A stretch of 49,970 nucleotides of DNA from Nitrospirota bacterium (GTDB taxonomy: Bacteria; Nitrospirota; Thermodesulfovibrionia; UBA6902): NCBI GenBank assembly GCA_016213945.1, contig JACQZF010000032.1, positions 84,324 through 134,293 on the forward strand. Direction: 5' to 3'. The notes beneath the pieces were generated by a model. It worked only from the letters and a program-made list of their open reading frames with translations. It had not been told where the DNA came from and made no database searches. The position numbers were made by a program, and so were the translations under genes. Positions 15,277-23,813 of the stretch are shown here, in pieces. Within the stretch, counting starts at the first letter, position 1, and every line of letters starts with the position of its first letter.

Positions 15277-17733
15277 TCAAATTGCCTTTCCTTTCACAAA
15301 CAACTCGCACAACTTCGGCACTACCATAACTGATGAAAAAAATCCCGCGCCAAGACCGATGACCATTGTGACTCCCACAGAAGACAGGGCGGGATGCTTT
15401 GCAAAGATCAGGACGCCTGCGCCGATCAGTGTGGTAACAGTACAGATCGTGATCGCCATTACCGTGCCCGTATTCATCTCTTTTCTGCTGCGGAATGTCA
15501 TGAATATTCCGTAATCCGAATTCAGTCCGATCACTAAAACACCCGCGATCATATTGGCCGCATTTATTGAAAGTCCTAAAAGGGCCATAAGGCCGAAAAG
15601 CCAGACAATGCTGGTCAGCGGGGGCACCAAGGCTATCAGGGTCTCTCTGAAATTAAAGAAACACAGGTAAGTCATCACGATCACGCTGATCGCGGATATC
15701 AATGTCATCAGTCTTAAATCTTTTGATACCACCTCAGACAGCGTGTTGGAGAGGACAGCGGCAGAGACAATATATGAACCCGGATAACGGCCGCTTATTT
15801 CATTCATTGAGCCCGCATATTCTTTTGTGTCAGGGAAAAATGACACAACGCGGTAGCCGTTATCTGTCTTTTGAACAAACCGTTCAAACAAACTGTTCCC
15901 GGATTTTTCTGAAAATCCCCCTGTATCCCCAGGACTTGTCTCACTCCTCCCCTTATTTAAGGGGAGGCCGGGTGGGGTTAATGGAGTCGAAGGAGGATCA
16001 TTATTGGCTTTTAGACTTTCAAAAAAAGGCTCAAACGCATTTTTCGAAAAATTATACTTTTTGCCTTCCTGTAAAAGCAGGCCCCTGAGTCTTTGTTTTC
16101 TCTCTTCCGACCAGAACTCATTCCAGCGCCCGGCGTTTTCCTTTCTGGTCTTTTCCGCCTGCCATAATGAAGCCATGCTGGTGAAGTTTTCCGCGCCGAC
16201 AGCCTGCACAGCATCTCTGTAGATCCTTTCATTCATCTCAAGCGCGTCCTCGTAATCTTTTGAGTTAACGACAAGCACCGCAGGTGTTTTCTCGCCCCCC
16301 CATGTCTTATGAAAACGCTCCTCGGCATTTATTATCTCTTTTTCCGTTCCGTCAATGTTTTTAATATCTCTCTCAAACTCAACGTGAAAGGCAAAGTAAG
16401 ACAATGCAAGGGTGATAAAAATCCAGAACAGGACAGCCAGTCCGTTTGAAATATTCCCCCTCTCAAGCTTTCCCGCGATGCGGTCCGCAAAGGAGGTTTT
16501 GCCGTCCGGCTTTAACATGAGATGGGGCAGCACAAATATGGAAATAAAAGTTGACACTACAATGCTGATGATCGTTACAACGGCAAGCTGGTTGTACCCT
16601 TTTATGCCGGAGAAAAAAAAGGCCAGGAAAATAGCTATCGTTGTCAATGCGCCAAAGCTGACGGGCTTTATTACATGCTTCACAAAGGGGGAGGGGTCGC
16701 TCTTGCCTTGCGCGGCAAAATAGACATGAGTTCCGTAATCAGTGGCAATCCCAGCGACTGTAGAGCCCAGACCGATCACCCAGTAGGAGAGTTTCCCAAG
16801 AAGTAAATACGACAGATCAATGGAAAACACAATCGCCACAACAGGTATCATGAATATCGTAACTGCGCTGAAATCCCTTATCACTACGCCGTATAAAAGC
16901 AGCATGGCGACAGCCGCGATAAAGCTGATAAAGACTATGTCCCTCTTTATCAGCTTCTCATTGCTGACAGTATGGGCGTGCCCGCAGATGATGTCCGCGC
17001 GGATGTAGCCTGGCAGGGTCGCGAGACGGTCTTTAAGTGAAGCTAATAATTTTTTTGAGCCTGCGGAATCTGTGATAGCGACCGCGGACTTCGCGATCAG
17101 CATTGCGTGTCTGCCGTCCCTGCTGACAAAATGCCCGTCCCTTATTTCCACATCATATCCGGTTGATGACGAAAGGGCCTTGAGTTTTTCAAGAACAAGC
17201 ATCCTCATGCCAAGCGGATCAGAACGTAACATGGAGCCGAGAAGCATACCTTGGGGTTTTAACAATTGCAGGTAGGCGTCATGGAGCTTTTGGGAAACGT
17301 GCTTCTGATCAATCCACGCGTCTATTTGAGAGAGTTCATTCCCGGAAACCATCTCCGGCAGGTTTTTGAACATGGCGTCGATGTCTTTGGCAACCGCGGA
17401 TTCAGATATCCCGACAGTGACCTCAGGAAACAGATTCCTGTCCAGTGAGCCGGCCAGCAGGTCTGTCTCTCTCAGGAGGTCGCTCACGTCTTTTTCAGGG
17501 GAAGTCAATTCCAGGGACACAACCACCTTGCCCGCGATATTTGAATTGCGGAAGAATTCCATGCTCCTGTCGAGGACCTCATTCTGGGGCAGGATATTGT
17601 CCATGCTGCTTTCGTATTCGACAAAATAAAGGGCTGCAAGGCTGATTATTATAAGCAGGATGAGGATGACCTGTACCGGTCTTTTGTTTCTTGCCGTGTA
17701 GTCGTAAAAACGGCCTGAGTATTTATCAAACAC
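15277..17733 (-). CDS. MMPL/RND-family lipid exporter
   Basis: About 818 residues with two copies of the RND half: an N-terminal TM helix, a large periplasmic loop, then a TM bundle, repeated. MMPL-type proteins move large lipids across the inner membrane using the proton gradient. The GTG at 17733 overlaps the end of the lolA-like gene by eight bases and precedes the first TM helix (VQVILILLIIISLAALYFV); a start at 17823 would add 30 non-conserved residues. The second periplasmic loop holds a proline/glycine-rich stretch (STPLTPPGLPLNKG), encoded by a palindrome like those in mnmG. Confidence 0.88.
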   Translation of the reverse strand: MFDKYSGRFYDYTARNKRPVQVILILLIIISLAALYFVEYESSMDNILPQNEVLDRSMEFFRNSNIAGKVVVSLELTSPEKDVSDLLRETDLLAGSLDRNLFPEVTVGISESAVAKDIDAMFKNLPEMVSGNELSQIDAWIDQKHVSQKLHDAYLQLLKPQGMLLGSMLRSDPLGMRMLVLEKLKALSSSTGYDVEIRDGHFVSRDGRHAMLIAKSAVAITDSAGSKKLLASLKDRLATLPGYIRADIICGHAHTVSNEKLIKRDIVFISFIAAVAMLLLYGVVIRDFSAVTIFMIPVVAIVFSIDLSYLLLGKLSYWVIGLGSTVAGIATDYGTHVYFAAQGKSDPSPFVKHVIKPVSFGALTTIAIFLAFFFSGIKGYNQLAVVTIISIVVSTFISIFVLPHLMLKPDGKTSFADRIAGKLERGNISNGLAVLFWIFITLALSYFAFHVEFERDIKNIDGTEKEIINAEERFHKTWGGEKTPAVLVVNSKDYEDALEMNERIYRDAVQAVGAENFTSMASLWQAEKTRKENAGRWNEFWSEERKQRLRGLLLQEGKKYNFSKNAFEPFFESLKANNDPPSTPLTPPGLPLNKGRSETSPGDTGGFSEKSGNSLFERFVQKTDNGYRVVSFFPDTKEYAGSMNEISGRYPGSYIVSAAVLSNTLSEVVSKDLRLMTLISAISVIVMTYLCFFNFRETLIALVPPLTSIVWLFGLMALLGLSINAANMIAGVLVIGLNSDYGIFMTFRSRKEMNTGTVMAITICTVTTLIGAGVLIFAKHPALSSVGVTMVIGLGAGFFSSVMVVPKLCELFVKGKAI
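15915..15985. repeat. In-frame palindromic insertion in the MMPL gene
   Basis: CCTCCCCTT (15946/7-15954) pairs perfectly with AAGGGGAGG (15959-15967). It encodes a low-complexity peptide of the same flavour as the MnmG insert (PLxPPGLPLNKG). The reading frame is kept. Confidence 0.65.
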
Positions 17734-18391
17734 GCCTCTTGACCTCAAAGTCCGGACCTTCAATGGGGGCGTCAAAGATGGTGTCATTGAAAATGATGGT
17801 GGTGCTGTCTCCGCTGACCTCAAGTATCCTGATCTGCTTTAAATACCTTTCATCTTCCCTGAGTCCGATGGTAATATTTTTAATGATCTTCCCGGCGGCA
17901 TTATTTGCCTTTGGCGTAAATTCAAAAACAAGCGGTGACTTCTTTAAAACACGCACATCATAATCTTTAAGGAGAGAAATATAATCCCCTGAAAACCACA
18001 CTGTCAACTGATTAAGCACGTTCTGAAAAACAGGATTGCCGGACAGCGCAATTTCCTGTACACGGTCAGTGTCTTCATCCCACTGGCGGATGGATTTATC
18101 GGTAATGACCACGGAATACCTGACCGGTTCGTCAACGTGCCACGCGATCCTGCCGGGTTTCTGAAGGTAGATCCTGCCTTTCATAACGATCTTGCTTTGA
18201 AAGATCGCCAGGTCCTTCTCCTGGATAAAATCCGTCTTCAAGCTTTTAAAGGCGGAGACATTTTCCCCGAGCTTGCGCAGCATAGCGGTAATCTCAGCTG
18301 CATCGTCTGCCGCTGTTAAGCCGGATGCGCAGAGGACCAGCAGGAAGAAAGAAAGCAGCGGTAATGTAATAAAAATATTGTTGACTTTCAT
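17726..18391 (-). CDS. LolA-like periplasmic lipoprotein carrier
   Basis: 221 residues: a signal peptide (hydrophobic core LPLLSFFLLVLCASGLTA), then the LolA fold with FIQEKDLAIF, GRIYLQKPGRIAWHVDEP and the DDRQWDED-like turn (KSIRQWDEDTDRV). Housekeeping LolA ferries lipoproteins to the outer membrane. Dedicated paralogues in aryl-polyene clusters are thought to carry the pathway product, and its linkage to the MMPL exporter supports that here. Whether the organism has another LolA cannot be seen. No Shine-Dalgarno site is apparent. Confidence 0.85.
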   Translation of the reverse strand: MKVNNIFITLPLLSFFLLVLCASGLTAADDAAEITAMLRKLGENVSAFKSLKTDFIQEKDLAIFQSKIVMKGRIYLQKPGRIAWHVDEPVRYSVVITDKSIRQWDEDTDRVQEIALSGNPVFQNVLNQLTVWFSGDYISLLKDYDVRVLKKSPLVFEFTPKANNAAGKIIKNITIGLREDERYLKQIRILEVSGDSTTIIFNDTIFDAPIEGPDFEVKRRV

Positions 18392-18476
18392 TGGCGTTGC
18401 GTCTTTAATGATCTATTACCTAAATGGACAGCGGAACTGCAAAGACAGGTCGGGCAAAAAATTTCTTCACAGATTA

Positions 18477-19949
18477 CTATTTATCGCCATTATGCCAGAC
18501 CGTTATCTCGCCTCTGGCAATTAAATCTTCTCCTTTAAAAATTTCTCCTTTTATTATCCCGAACTCGCTGAACCTGGCGACCTTGGAAACAGACACAAGC
18601 AATTTGTCGCCTGCGTAAGCGCTGCCTAATATCTCAAGATTTTTTATTCCAAGCAGAAGTCCCTGTGATTTCGGCCCGCCGTTGCCCGCGTGCTTAAGCC
18701 CGTCCTGGGCGGCTATCGCCTGTGAAATAATTTCCGGATAAGACGCTTCATTAAGCCTTCCGTCTTCCCCGGCAAAGATCACGTCTGCCGAAATCTCCGC
18801 CTCTGAAAGAGACGCCCTCTCTTTTACTTCAATAAGTTTGTTTACCATGAGCATGGGCGGTTTGTGGGGAACGAGCTTGGCGGCCTCGGTCGGGAGGCAG
18901 ATAATATCTTCCTGCCTGTCCAGGTTTTCCCAGCACAGCGGATCAGAGGCCAGGTAATCGCCTGTCATCTGATAAGCCGCCCCGCGGCATCCGTAGCATA
19001 CACTCTTTTGGGCGCATTTCCCGCAGGGGCCTTTTATTGTGTTCCTGTAATTTCTGAGGTCCTGTATGACTTCGCTGTCCAATATGATCTCAGAAAGTTT
19101 CTTTTCTTTTATATTGCCGACCGGGATAGTAACACCAACGCAGGGCGTTACGTCTCCGTAAACGTTGACAGCGCAGGAAAACTGGTGCCTGAGACATTGT
19201 TCACCTACCAGCGGAGGCTGAGGTCTCCAGTCGAAGCCGAATTTATTACGGTCAATATCCGCGATCCGCTGAAACAACTCCCAGACCTGCCGGGGATCGG
19301 CTGACAGGAAATCGTTTTCCCTGGCCCTTCCCTGAGGCGTTATCATCTCAAAGTAGGGAGAAATATTTTGCTCCCTCAGCCACTCCCACATGTGGACAAG
19401 CTCGCCGATATTCTGGCGGCAGATTATCGTGCTTATTCCAAGGGGACTTTTATGGGGAAAACCTTCTTCCTTCAGAATGTTGAAGGCAGCCTGTATTTGC
19501 CTGTACGCCCCCTTTTTTCCAGACAGGATATCCTGAAGCTTCTCGTCGGCCGTATTCATTTTCAGGACCACCGTGACATTGTTTTCCGCTAATATTCTTG
19601 CCGGGTCATGCGTCATATTGGCGCCGTTTGTAAAAAGCTCGATATCCAGGTCGAGTCCTTTAATGAAACCTATCATTTCCATTATGTGGGGATACAGCAT
19701 GGGCTCACCGCCGAGGATGATAATTTTTTTGGCGCCTAAGTCCTTTGCCTGCTGTATTACGCCGCGGCTTTCTTCGGCTGTCATCTCCTGTTTGCCGTTG
19801 ACGCCGTTCTGCACGTAGCAGTAAACGCACTTGAAATTACAGTCGCGGTTAAATTCTATCTCCATGGACAGAAGGCCGCCTTTACCGGCGACCTGTTCTA
19901 TTTCTGATGCGGAAAATTCCGATCCATATATGCGTGTTTGACATCTCAT
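18477..19949 (-). CDS. Radical SAM/SPASM enzyme fused to an ApeP-like hotdog dehydratase domain
   Basis: 490 residues. The radical SAM motif C37-x3-C41-x2-C44 and GGEPML (SAM binding) sit in residues 30-240. A Cys-rich SPASM domain with auxiliary cluster ligands (CLRHQFSC, GPCGKCAQKSVCYGC, DPLCW) spans about 250-345. From about 352 the protein changes to a hotdog domain (LVPHKPPMLMVNKLIEV, PEIISQAIAAQDG, LLLGIKNLEIL, ITVWHNGDK) resembling ApeP/FabA-like dehydratases of aryl-polyene clusters. Its ATG overlaps the ligase stop (ATGA). The fusion ties a radical reaction directly to an acyl-ACP intermediate; the reaction is unknown. Confidence 0.87.
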   Translation of the reverse strand: MRCQTRIYGSEFSASEIEQVAGKGGLLSMEIEFNRDCNFKCVYCYVQNGVNGKQEMTAEESRGVIQQAKDLGAKKIIILGGEPMLYPHIMEMIGFIKGLDLDIELFTNGANMTHDPARILAENNVTVVLKMNTADEKLQDILSGKKGAYRQIQAAFNILKEEGFPHKSPLGISTIICRQNIGELVHMWEWLREQNISPYFEMITPQGRARENDFLSADPRQVWELFQRIADIDRNKFGFDWRPQPPLVGEQCLRHQFSCAVNVYGDVTPCVGVTIPVGNIKEKKLSEIILDSEVIQDLRNYRNTIKGPCGKCAQKSVCYGCRGAAYQMTGDYLASDPLCWENLDRQEDIICLPTEAAKLVPHKPPMLMVNKLIEVKERASLSEAEISADVIFAGEDGRLNEASYPEIISQAIAAQDGLKHAGNGGPKSQGLLLGIKNLEILGSAYAGDKLLVSVSKVARFSEFGIIKGEIFKGEDLIARGEITVWHNGDK

Positions 19950-21247
19950 TCCTGATTTATTCTCCTGTCTATAAAACGTATGGCTTTGCGCGAATTCCCG
20001 GCGAAAAGCTGTTTCCTGACCTCTTCCCCGCTTGATATTATAACGTCGGGCCTTACCCTCAAATGCGCCTGAAGTATGTCCATGATCCTTTTTGCCGAAC
20101 AGGAATCGCCGTTTACCGAAACATATACCTTCAGTACATCGGAGAGGTCAAAGTCGCTTGTTACGGAAACATAGTATTCAGCAACTTCGGGGATTTCGTC
20201 AAGTGCCGAGTATACAGCCTGCGGATAAAGGGTCGTACCCCTGTATTTTATCATCTGCTTTTTTCTTCCCAGAATGGGGCCAAGACGGGGCGACTTCCTC
20301 CCGCAATTGCACGGCCCGTCTATCAGGAAACTCATGTCGCCTGTCCTGAACCTGAGCAAAGGCATCCCTTCGATAAAAAAAGTTGTCACCACAACTTCCC
20401 CGGCTTCACCCAGCGGCAGGACCTCTCCATTGTCATTGACGATCTCCACTATCGCCAGTTCGGGATGAAGGTGTCCGCCGTTCTGCGCTGTGCATTCGCA
20501 GAATGTAGTGATCGTCTCGGAAGAGGCATACGTTGAAAACACCCTGGCCCCCCAGATTTCCTCCAGGTACGCGCCCATTTTCAATAAATATAAATTTTTG
20601 TCCCTGAGCGGTTCCCCGATACAGATAAATTTTTTCACGCCGGTTTCACGGGGGTCTATTCCCTTTGATTGCAGAAACAGTCCCAGCTTGTGCAAAAATG
20701 ACGGGACTCCCACGATCGCGGTCGGCTTCATGCGCTGAATAATTTCCAAGTGACTCTCAACGCTGTTCAGTCCGTTTCTGACAGCGGCAGCCCCGAGCGC
20801 CCTTATCCCTAAAAAATACGCAAGCCCCGCGACAAAACACCTGTCTATCGTGCATGTAAGAAGGACAATATCATCCGGGGTCATGCCGCATGAGGCGAAA
20901 GATATTTCCTCATTGTAAGCCAGCCGTCTCAGGTCGTTTTCGGTATACATTATTTTTGTCGGTTTGCCGGTAGTCCCTGACGATAAAACAATGTCCACGA
21001 TCTTTGACATCGGGACCGCAAGCAGTTCGTCATTATGGTTTTCAAAAGCGGATTTACCTGTAAACGGCAAAGCGCTCAGATTCTCAAGGGTTATTTTGTT
21101 TAACGCTATACCGTCCAAAGTCCTGCGGTAAAATGGAGAGTTTCCGTAAATGTAAGCGAGATGGTTTTGCAAAAGTCTCTCCTGCACGGCCTTAATTTCG
21201 TCAGGCGTGGAGAATTCAATATTGCTGTATTGAGAAAAATCTTTCAT
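19946..21247 (-). CDS. Phenylacetate-CoA-ligase-like acyl-activating enzyme
   Basis: 433 residues of the AMP-forming ligase superfamily, PaaK-like subgroup. The P-loop is LSSGTTGKPTK, with later motifs STYASSE, LLRFRTGD and GRKKQMIKYRG. A Cys-rich patch (CNCGR) matches PaaK-type enzymes. It should adenylate a carboxylic acid starter and transfer it to CoA or ACP, the role ApeH plays in aryl-polyene synthesis. The starter is unknown; no ammonia-lyase gene for cinnamate or coumarate is visible. GGAGG lies seven bases before the ATG, which overlaps the acyltransferase gene by four bases. Confidence 0.87.
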   Translation of the reverse strand: MKDFSQYSNIEFSTPDEIKAVQERLLQNHLAYIYGNSPFYRRTLDGIALNKITLENLSALPFTGKSAFENHNDELLAVPMSKIVDIVLSSGTTGKPTKIMYTENDLRRLAYNEEISFASCGMTPDDIVLLTCTIDRCFVAGLAYFLGIRALGAAAVRNGLNSVESHLEIIQRMKPTAIVGVPSFLHKLGLFLQSKGIDPRETGVKKFICIGEPLRDKNLYLLKMGAYLEEIWGARVFSTYASSETITTFCECTAQNGGHLHPELAIVEIVNDNGEVLPLGEAGEVVVTTFFIEGMPLLRFRTGDMSFLIDGPCNCGRKSPRLGPILGRKKQMIKYRGTTLYPQAVYSALDEIPEVAEYYVSVTSDFDLSDVLKVYVSVNGDSCSAKRIMDILQAHLRVRPDVIISSGEEVRKQLFAGNSRKAIRFIDRRINQE

Positions 21248-21993
21248 GCCGCGCCCTCCATCGAGTCAAGCTCCCGGCCCATAATTTCCCGCACCCTGTT
21301 TTTTAATGTGAACACGTTCGCGCCCTTATAATCCTGCGGCTGAATAGCAGGCAGCCTGCGTATTTTTATTGTCCCCGGCTTCATAAGCCATGAACCTTTA
21401 GGGGGCATGTTCTCATTCCCGGTGATGCAAATAGGGACTATGGAGGCATTTGTCTGCAGCGCGAGCCGGAAAGCGGAACCATGGAAACTGCCCATTTCCC
21501 TTCCTCCTGACCGCGTCCCCTCAGGGAAGAATATTATAGAGACTTTATCGTCAAGCAGCTTCGCGGCCTTCTCAAGAAACAGTTCATGGTCCATCACCCT
21601 TATATTCAGATACCCTGCAAACCGGGCAAAAAAACCGAGGACGGGAATGCGGAAAGGCCAGATATTTACAACCTGAATTGCTTCATGAGGGAGAACTGAC
21701 ATCAGGAAGGCGTCTGACGCGGACCTGTGGTTGCTGACGAAAATATACGGCCCCTGAGAATTACCTTTTGAATGGTCTTCATAGCGGACCCTGACAAAAG
21801 GGAAGGGGACCAGGGCCATTCCCTTTCCGTACCAGCTTATGGCGCGGCGAAATCTTTTCATTACGTAGCGTTTGGGCGCAACCAGCGCTATCAGGGTCAC
21901 AAAGATTATTAAAACAGGAATTGCTATCATGGAAAAAATCATAAAAGCACTATACAAATAGAGATTCAAGAAAAATAGTATAAAATATTTCAT
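21244..21993 (-). CDS. PlsC-like 1-acylglycerol-3-phosphate acyltransferase family protein
   Basis: 249 residues. The N-terminal TM helices are followed by catalytic NHRSASD (the NH-x4-D motif) and the FPEGTRS substrate-binding motif. PlsC-family enzymes acylate lysophospholipids. Together with the LpxL-like protein at 6627-7556 the cluster has two unrelated acyltransferases, which could esterify the product into a glycerolipid. It starts six bases after the ACP stop and lacks a clear ribosome-binding site. Confidence 0.88.
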   Translation of the reverse strand: MKYFILFFLNLYLYSAFMIFSMIAIPVLIIFVTLIALVAPKRYVMKRFRRAISWYGKGMALVPFPFVRVRYEDHSKGNSQGPYIFVSNHRSASDAFLMSVLPHEAIQVVNIWPFRIPVLGFFARFAGYLNIRVMDHELFLEKAAKLLDDKVSIIFFPEGTRSGGREMGSFHGSAFRLALQTNASIVPICITGNENMPPKGSWLMKPGTIKIRRLPAIQPQDYKGANVFTLKNRVREIMGRELDSMEGAA

Positions 21994-21999
21994 TGCTAA

Positions 22000-22266
22000 T
22001 TACGAACTTTTTCCCGCGTCTTCATTTTTTATTGCTGAAATAAAGTCGTAAATGTCCTGCAGGGTCCTTATGTTTCTGACCTTCTCCTCATTCCGTATCT
22101 TGACCCCGAAGCTTTTCTGGAGCGCTACCACAAGATCAACAATATCAAGGCTGTCCAGGCCGAGGTCGGTGAATATGTGCGCGCCCGGCGTCAATTTGTC
22201 CTTTTCTATTTCAAATGATTCCTCAAACACCTTGTTGGTCTTATCAATGATCTCTTGCTCGGTCAT
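22000..22266 (-). CDS. Acyl carrier protein (second of two)
   Basis: 88 residues; Ser39 in GLDSLD is the phosphopantetheine site. AGGAGGAATAA precedes the ATG, a strong ribosome-binding site. It lies directly ahead of the acyltransferase and ligase genes, so the ligase may load this ACP. It differs clearly from the ACP at 5264-5539. Confidence 0.93.
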   Translation of the reverse strand: MTEQEIIDKTNKVFEESFEIEKDKLTPGAHIFTDLGLDSLDIVDLVVALQKSFGVKIRNEEKVRNIRTLQDIYDFISAIKNEDAGKSS

Positions 22267-22349
22267 TTATTCCTCCTGTTATGAAAGTCCACCTGATTAT
22301 GAATCCATATTACTTTCATTCGTATTTTAGTTGAAACGTACCTATAAAA

Positions 22350-22431
22350 AAACACTGAGGCACTGAGACACAGAGAACAATAACCATAAAACTTAAATTG
22401 TCTTTCTCCGTGCCTCCGCGTCTCCGTGTTT
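22350..22431. repeat. GAGGCAC-family inverted repeat between ketosynthase and ACP genes
   Basis: Arms 22350-22377 and 22404-22431 are 28 bases each and mostly complementary (AAACACTGAGGCAC... with ...GTGCCTCCGCGTCTCCGTGTTT). Related arms lie at 23709-23813 and 29776-29904. Confidence 0.7.
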
Positions 22432-22469
22432 TATATGTAATTCGACTTTATTGCGAATGAAGCTCATAC

Positions 22470-23696
22470 TTATATTTTTCTGCACACCAATGAAGCGTTA
22501 ATGCCGCCGAAGGCAAAGCAGTTTTTAAGAATTGTGCTGACTTCTTTAGCAACGGGTTTTGTAATATGGTTTAATCCTGCACAGTCAGGACTGACCTCGT
22601 CCAAATTCAGTGTCGGGTAGATAATATTTTTTTCCATCATCAGCAAAGACGCGATCAGCTCAATTGCCCCGGAGGCGCCGAGCGTATGCCCGATGTGGCC
22701 CTTCAGGCTGCTTACCGGAACAGCATCACCGAATATTTCTTTTATGGCCCCGGCCTCCTCAGTATCACCCTGCGGCGTTCCGGTGGCGTGGGCGTTTATA
22801 TAGTCTATCTTCTCCGGTGTCATTTGAGCATTTTGCAAGGCTTCATTCATGCATTTTATCATGGATCTTTTATCCGACTGGCTCATGTGGGAGCCGCTCC
22901 CGCAGGTGCTGTAGCCGGTGATCTCCGCGTAGATCTTCGCATTTCTTTTAATGGCATGTTCGTATTCTTCCAATACTAATATCCCGCTCCCCTCTCCGCA
23001 GACCAGCCCGTCGCGTTCTTTATCAAACGGGCGCGGGGTCTTTTGCGGGGTTTGGTTGTATTTGGCAGAAGTTGCAAAGAGGACATCAAAAGAGCCGGTA
23101 ACAGTGGGATGAAGCTCCTCAGCCCCTCCGCATAAAATTATATCCTGCCTTCCAAGCCTTATTAAATCATATCCCGCGCCGACAGCCTGAAGGCCTGAGG
23201 CGCAGGCCGCTGCCGTAGCCGCTATGTACCCTGTCAATCCGAGGTACTGGGCCACATTGGCTGAAGCTGTATGCGACATGCACTGAAAGAACATCGTGGA
23301 GGGCAGCTTAGTCAGGTCTCTGTCAGGCAGCATCATTTCAAATACATCATTAATGCTCCTTGAGCTCCCCATGGTCGAGCCGATAACGCACCCGGTCCTG
23401 CCGGAAGATAATCCGGCGGGCGCTATTTCAGAATCGGCAAGCGCCTGTTCCGCTGCCTGCACAGCGAAGATGCTCATGCGTCCCATTGAGCGCCTGCTCT
23501 GCCGGGGGATTTTCTTTTCATCTTTTAATTCAGCAGGGGCCGCCACATGACTTCTCATGCCGATATACTTAGTCCACTCCTCCATAAAGCGGACAGCGCT
23601 CCTGCCCGTTTCAAGCCCTTCAATAAAGGAGCCGATGCTGTTTCCTAAAGGTGTGACGACTCCGATTCCTGTGATCACAACACGTTTTAATTGCAT
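22470..23696 (-). CDS. FabF-like beta-ketoacyl-ACP synthase (ApeR-like)
   Basis: 408 residues, a full-length FabF-type enzyme with Cys165 in AAACASGL, His303 in NAHATGTPQGD and His337 in GHIGHTLGASG. It condenses malonyl-ACP with acyl-ACP. This is the second active ketosynthase of the cluster and carries no partner protein, so it may initiate or finish the chain as ApeR is proposed to do. Palindromes separate it from both neighbours. Confidence 0.92.
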   Translation of the reverse strand: MQLKRVVITGIGVVTPLGNSIGSFIEGLETGRSAVRFMEEWTKYIGMRSHVAAPAELKDEKKIPRQSRRSMGRMSIFAVQAAEQALADSEIAPAGLSSGRTGCVIGSTMGSSRSINDVFEMMLPDRDLTKLPSTMFFQCMSHTASANVAQYLGLTGYIAATAAACASGLQAVGAGYDLIRLGRQDIILCGGAEELHPTVTGSFDVLFATSAKYNQTPQKTPRPFDKERDGLVCGEGSGILVLEEYEHAIKRNAKIYAEITGYSTCGSGSHMSQSDKRSMIKCMNEALQNAQMTPEKIDYINAHATGTPQGDTEEAGAIKEIFGDAVPVSSLKGHIGHTLGASGAIELIASLLMMEKNIIYPTLNLDEVSPDCAGLNHITKPVAKEVSTILKNCFAFGGINASLVCRKI

Positions 23697-23708
23697 AACA
23701 TTCTATTT

Positions 23709-23813
23709 ACCACAGAGGCACGGAGACACAGAAAAATATAAATTAGAAATTAAACAAAATCTTTTCGCTTGTGTCACTTCTTACTCTTCTCAGTGCCTCT
23801 GTGTCTCTGTGGT
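23709..23813. repeat. GAGGCAC-family inverted repeat downstream of the CrtI-like gene
   Basis: ACCACAGAGGCACGGAGACA... (23709-23732) pairs with ...TGTCTCTGTGGT (23790-23813) with few mismatches. The right arm reaches the stop codon of the oxidoreductase (23813-23815). Confidence 0.7.
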
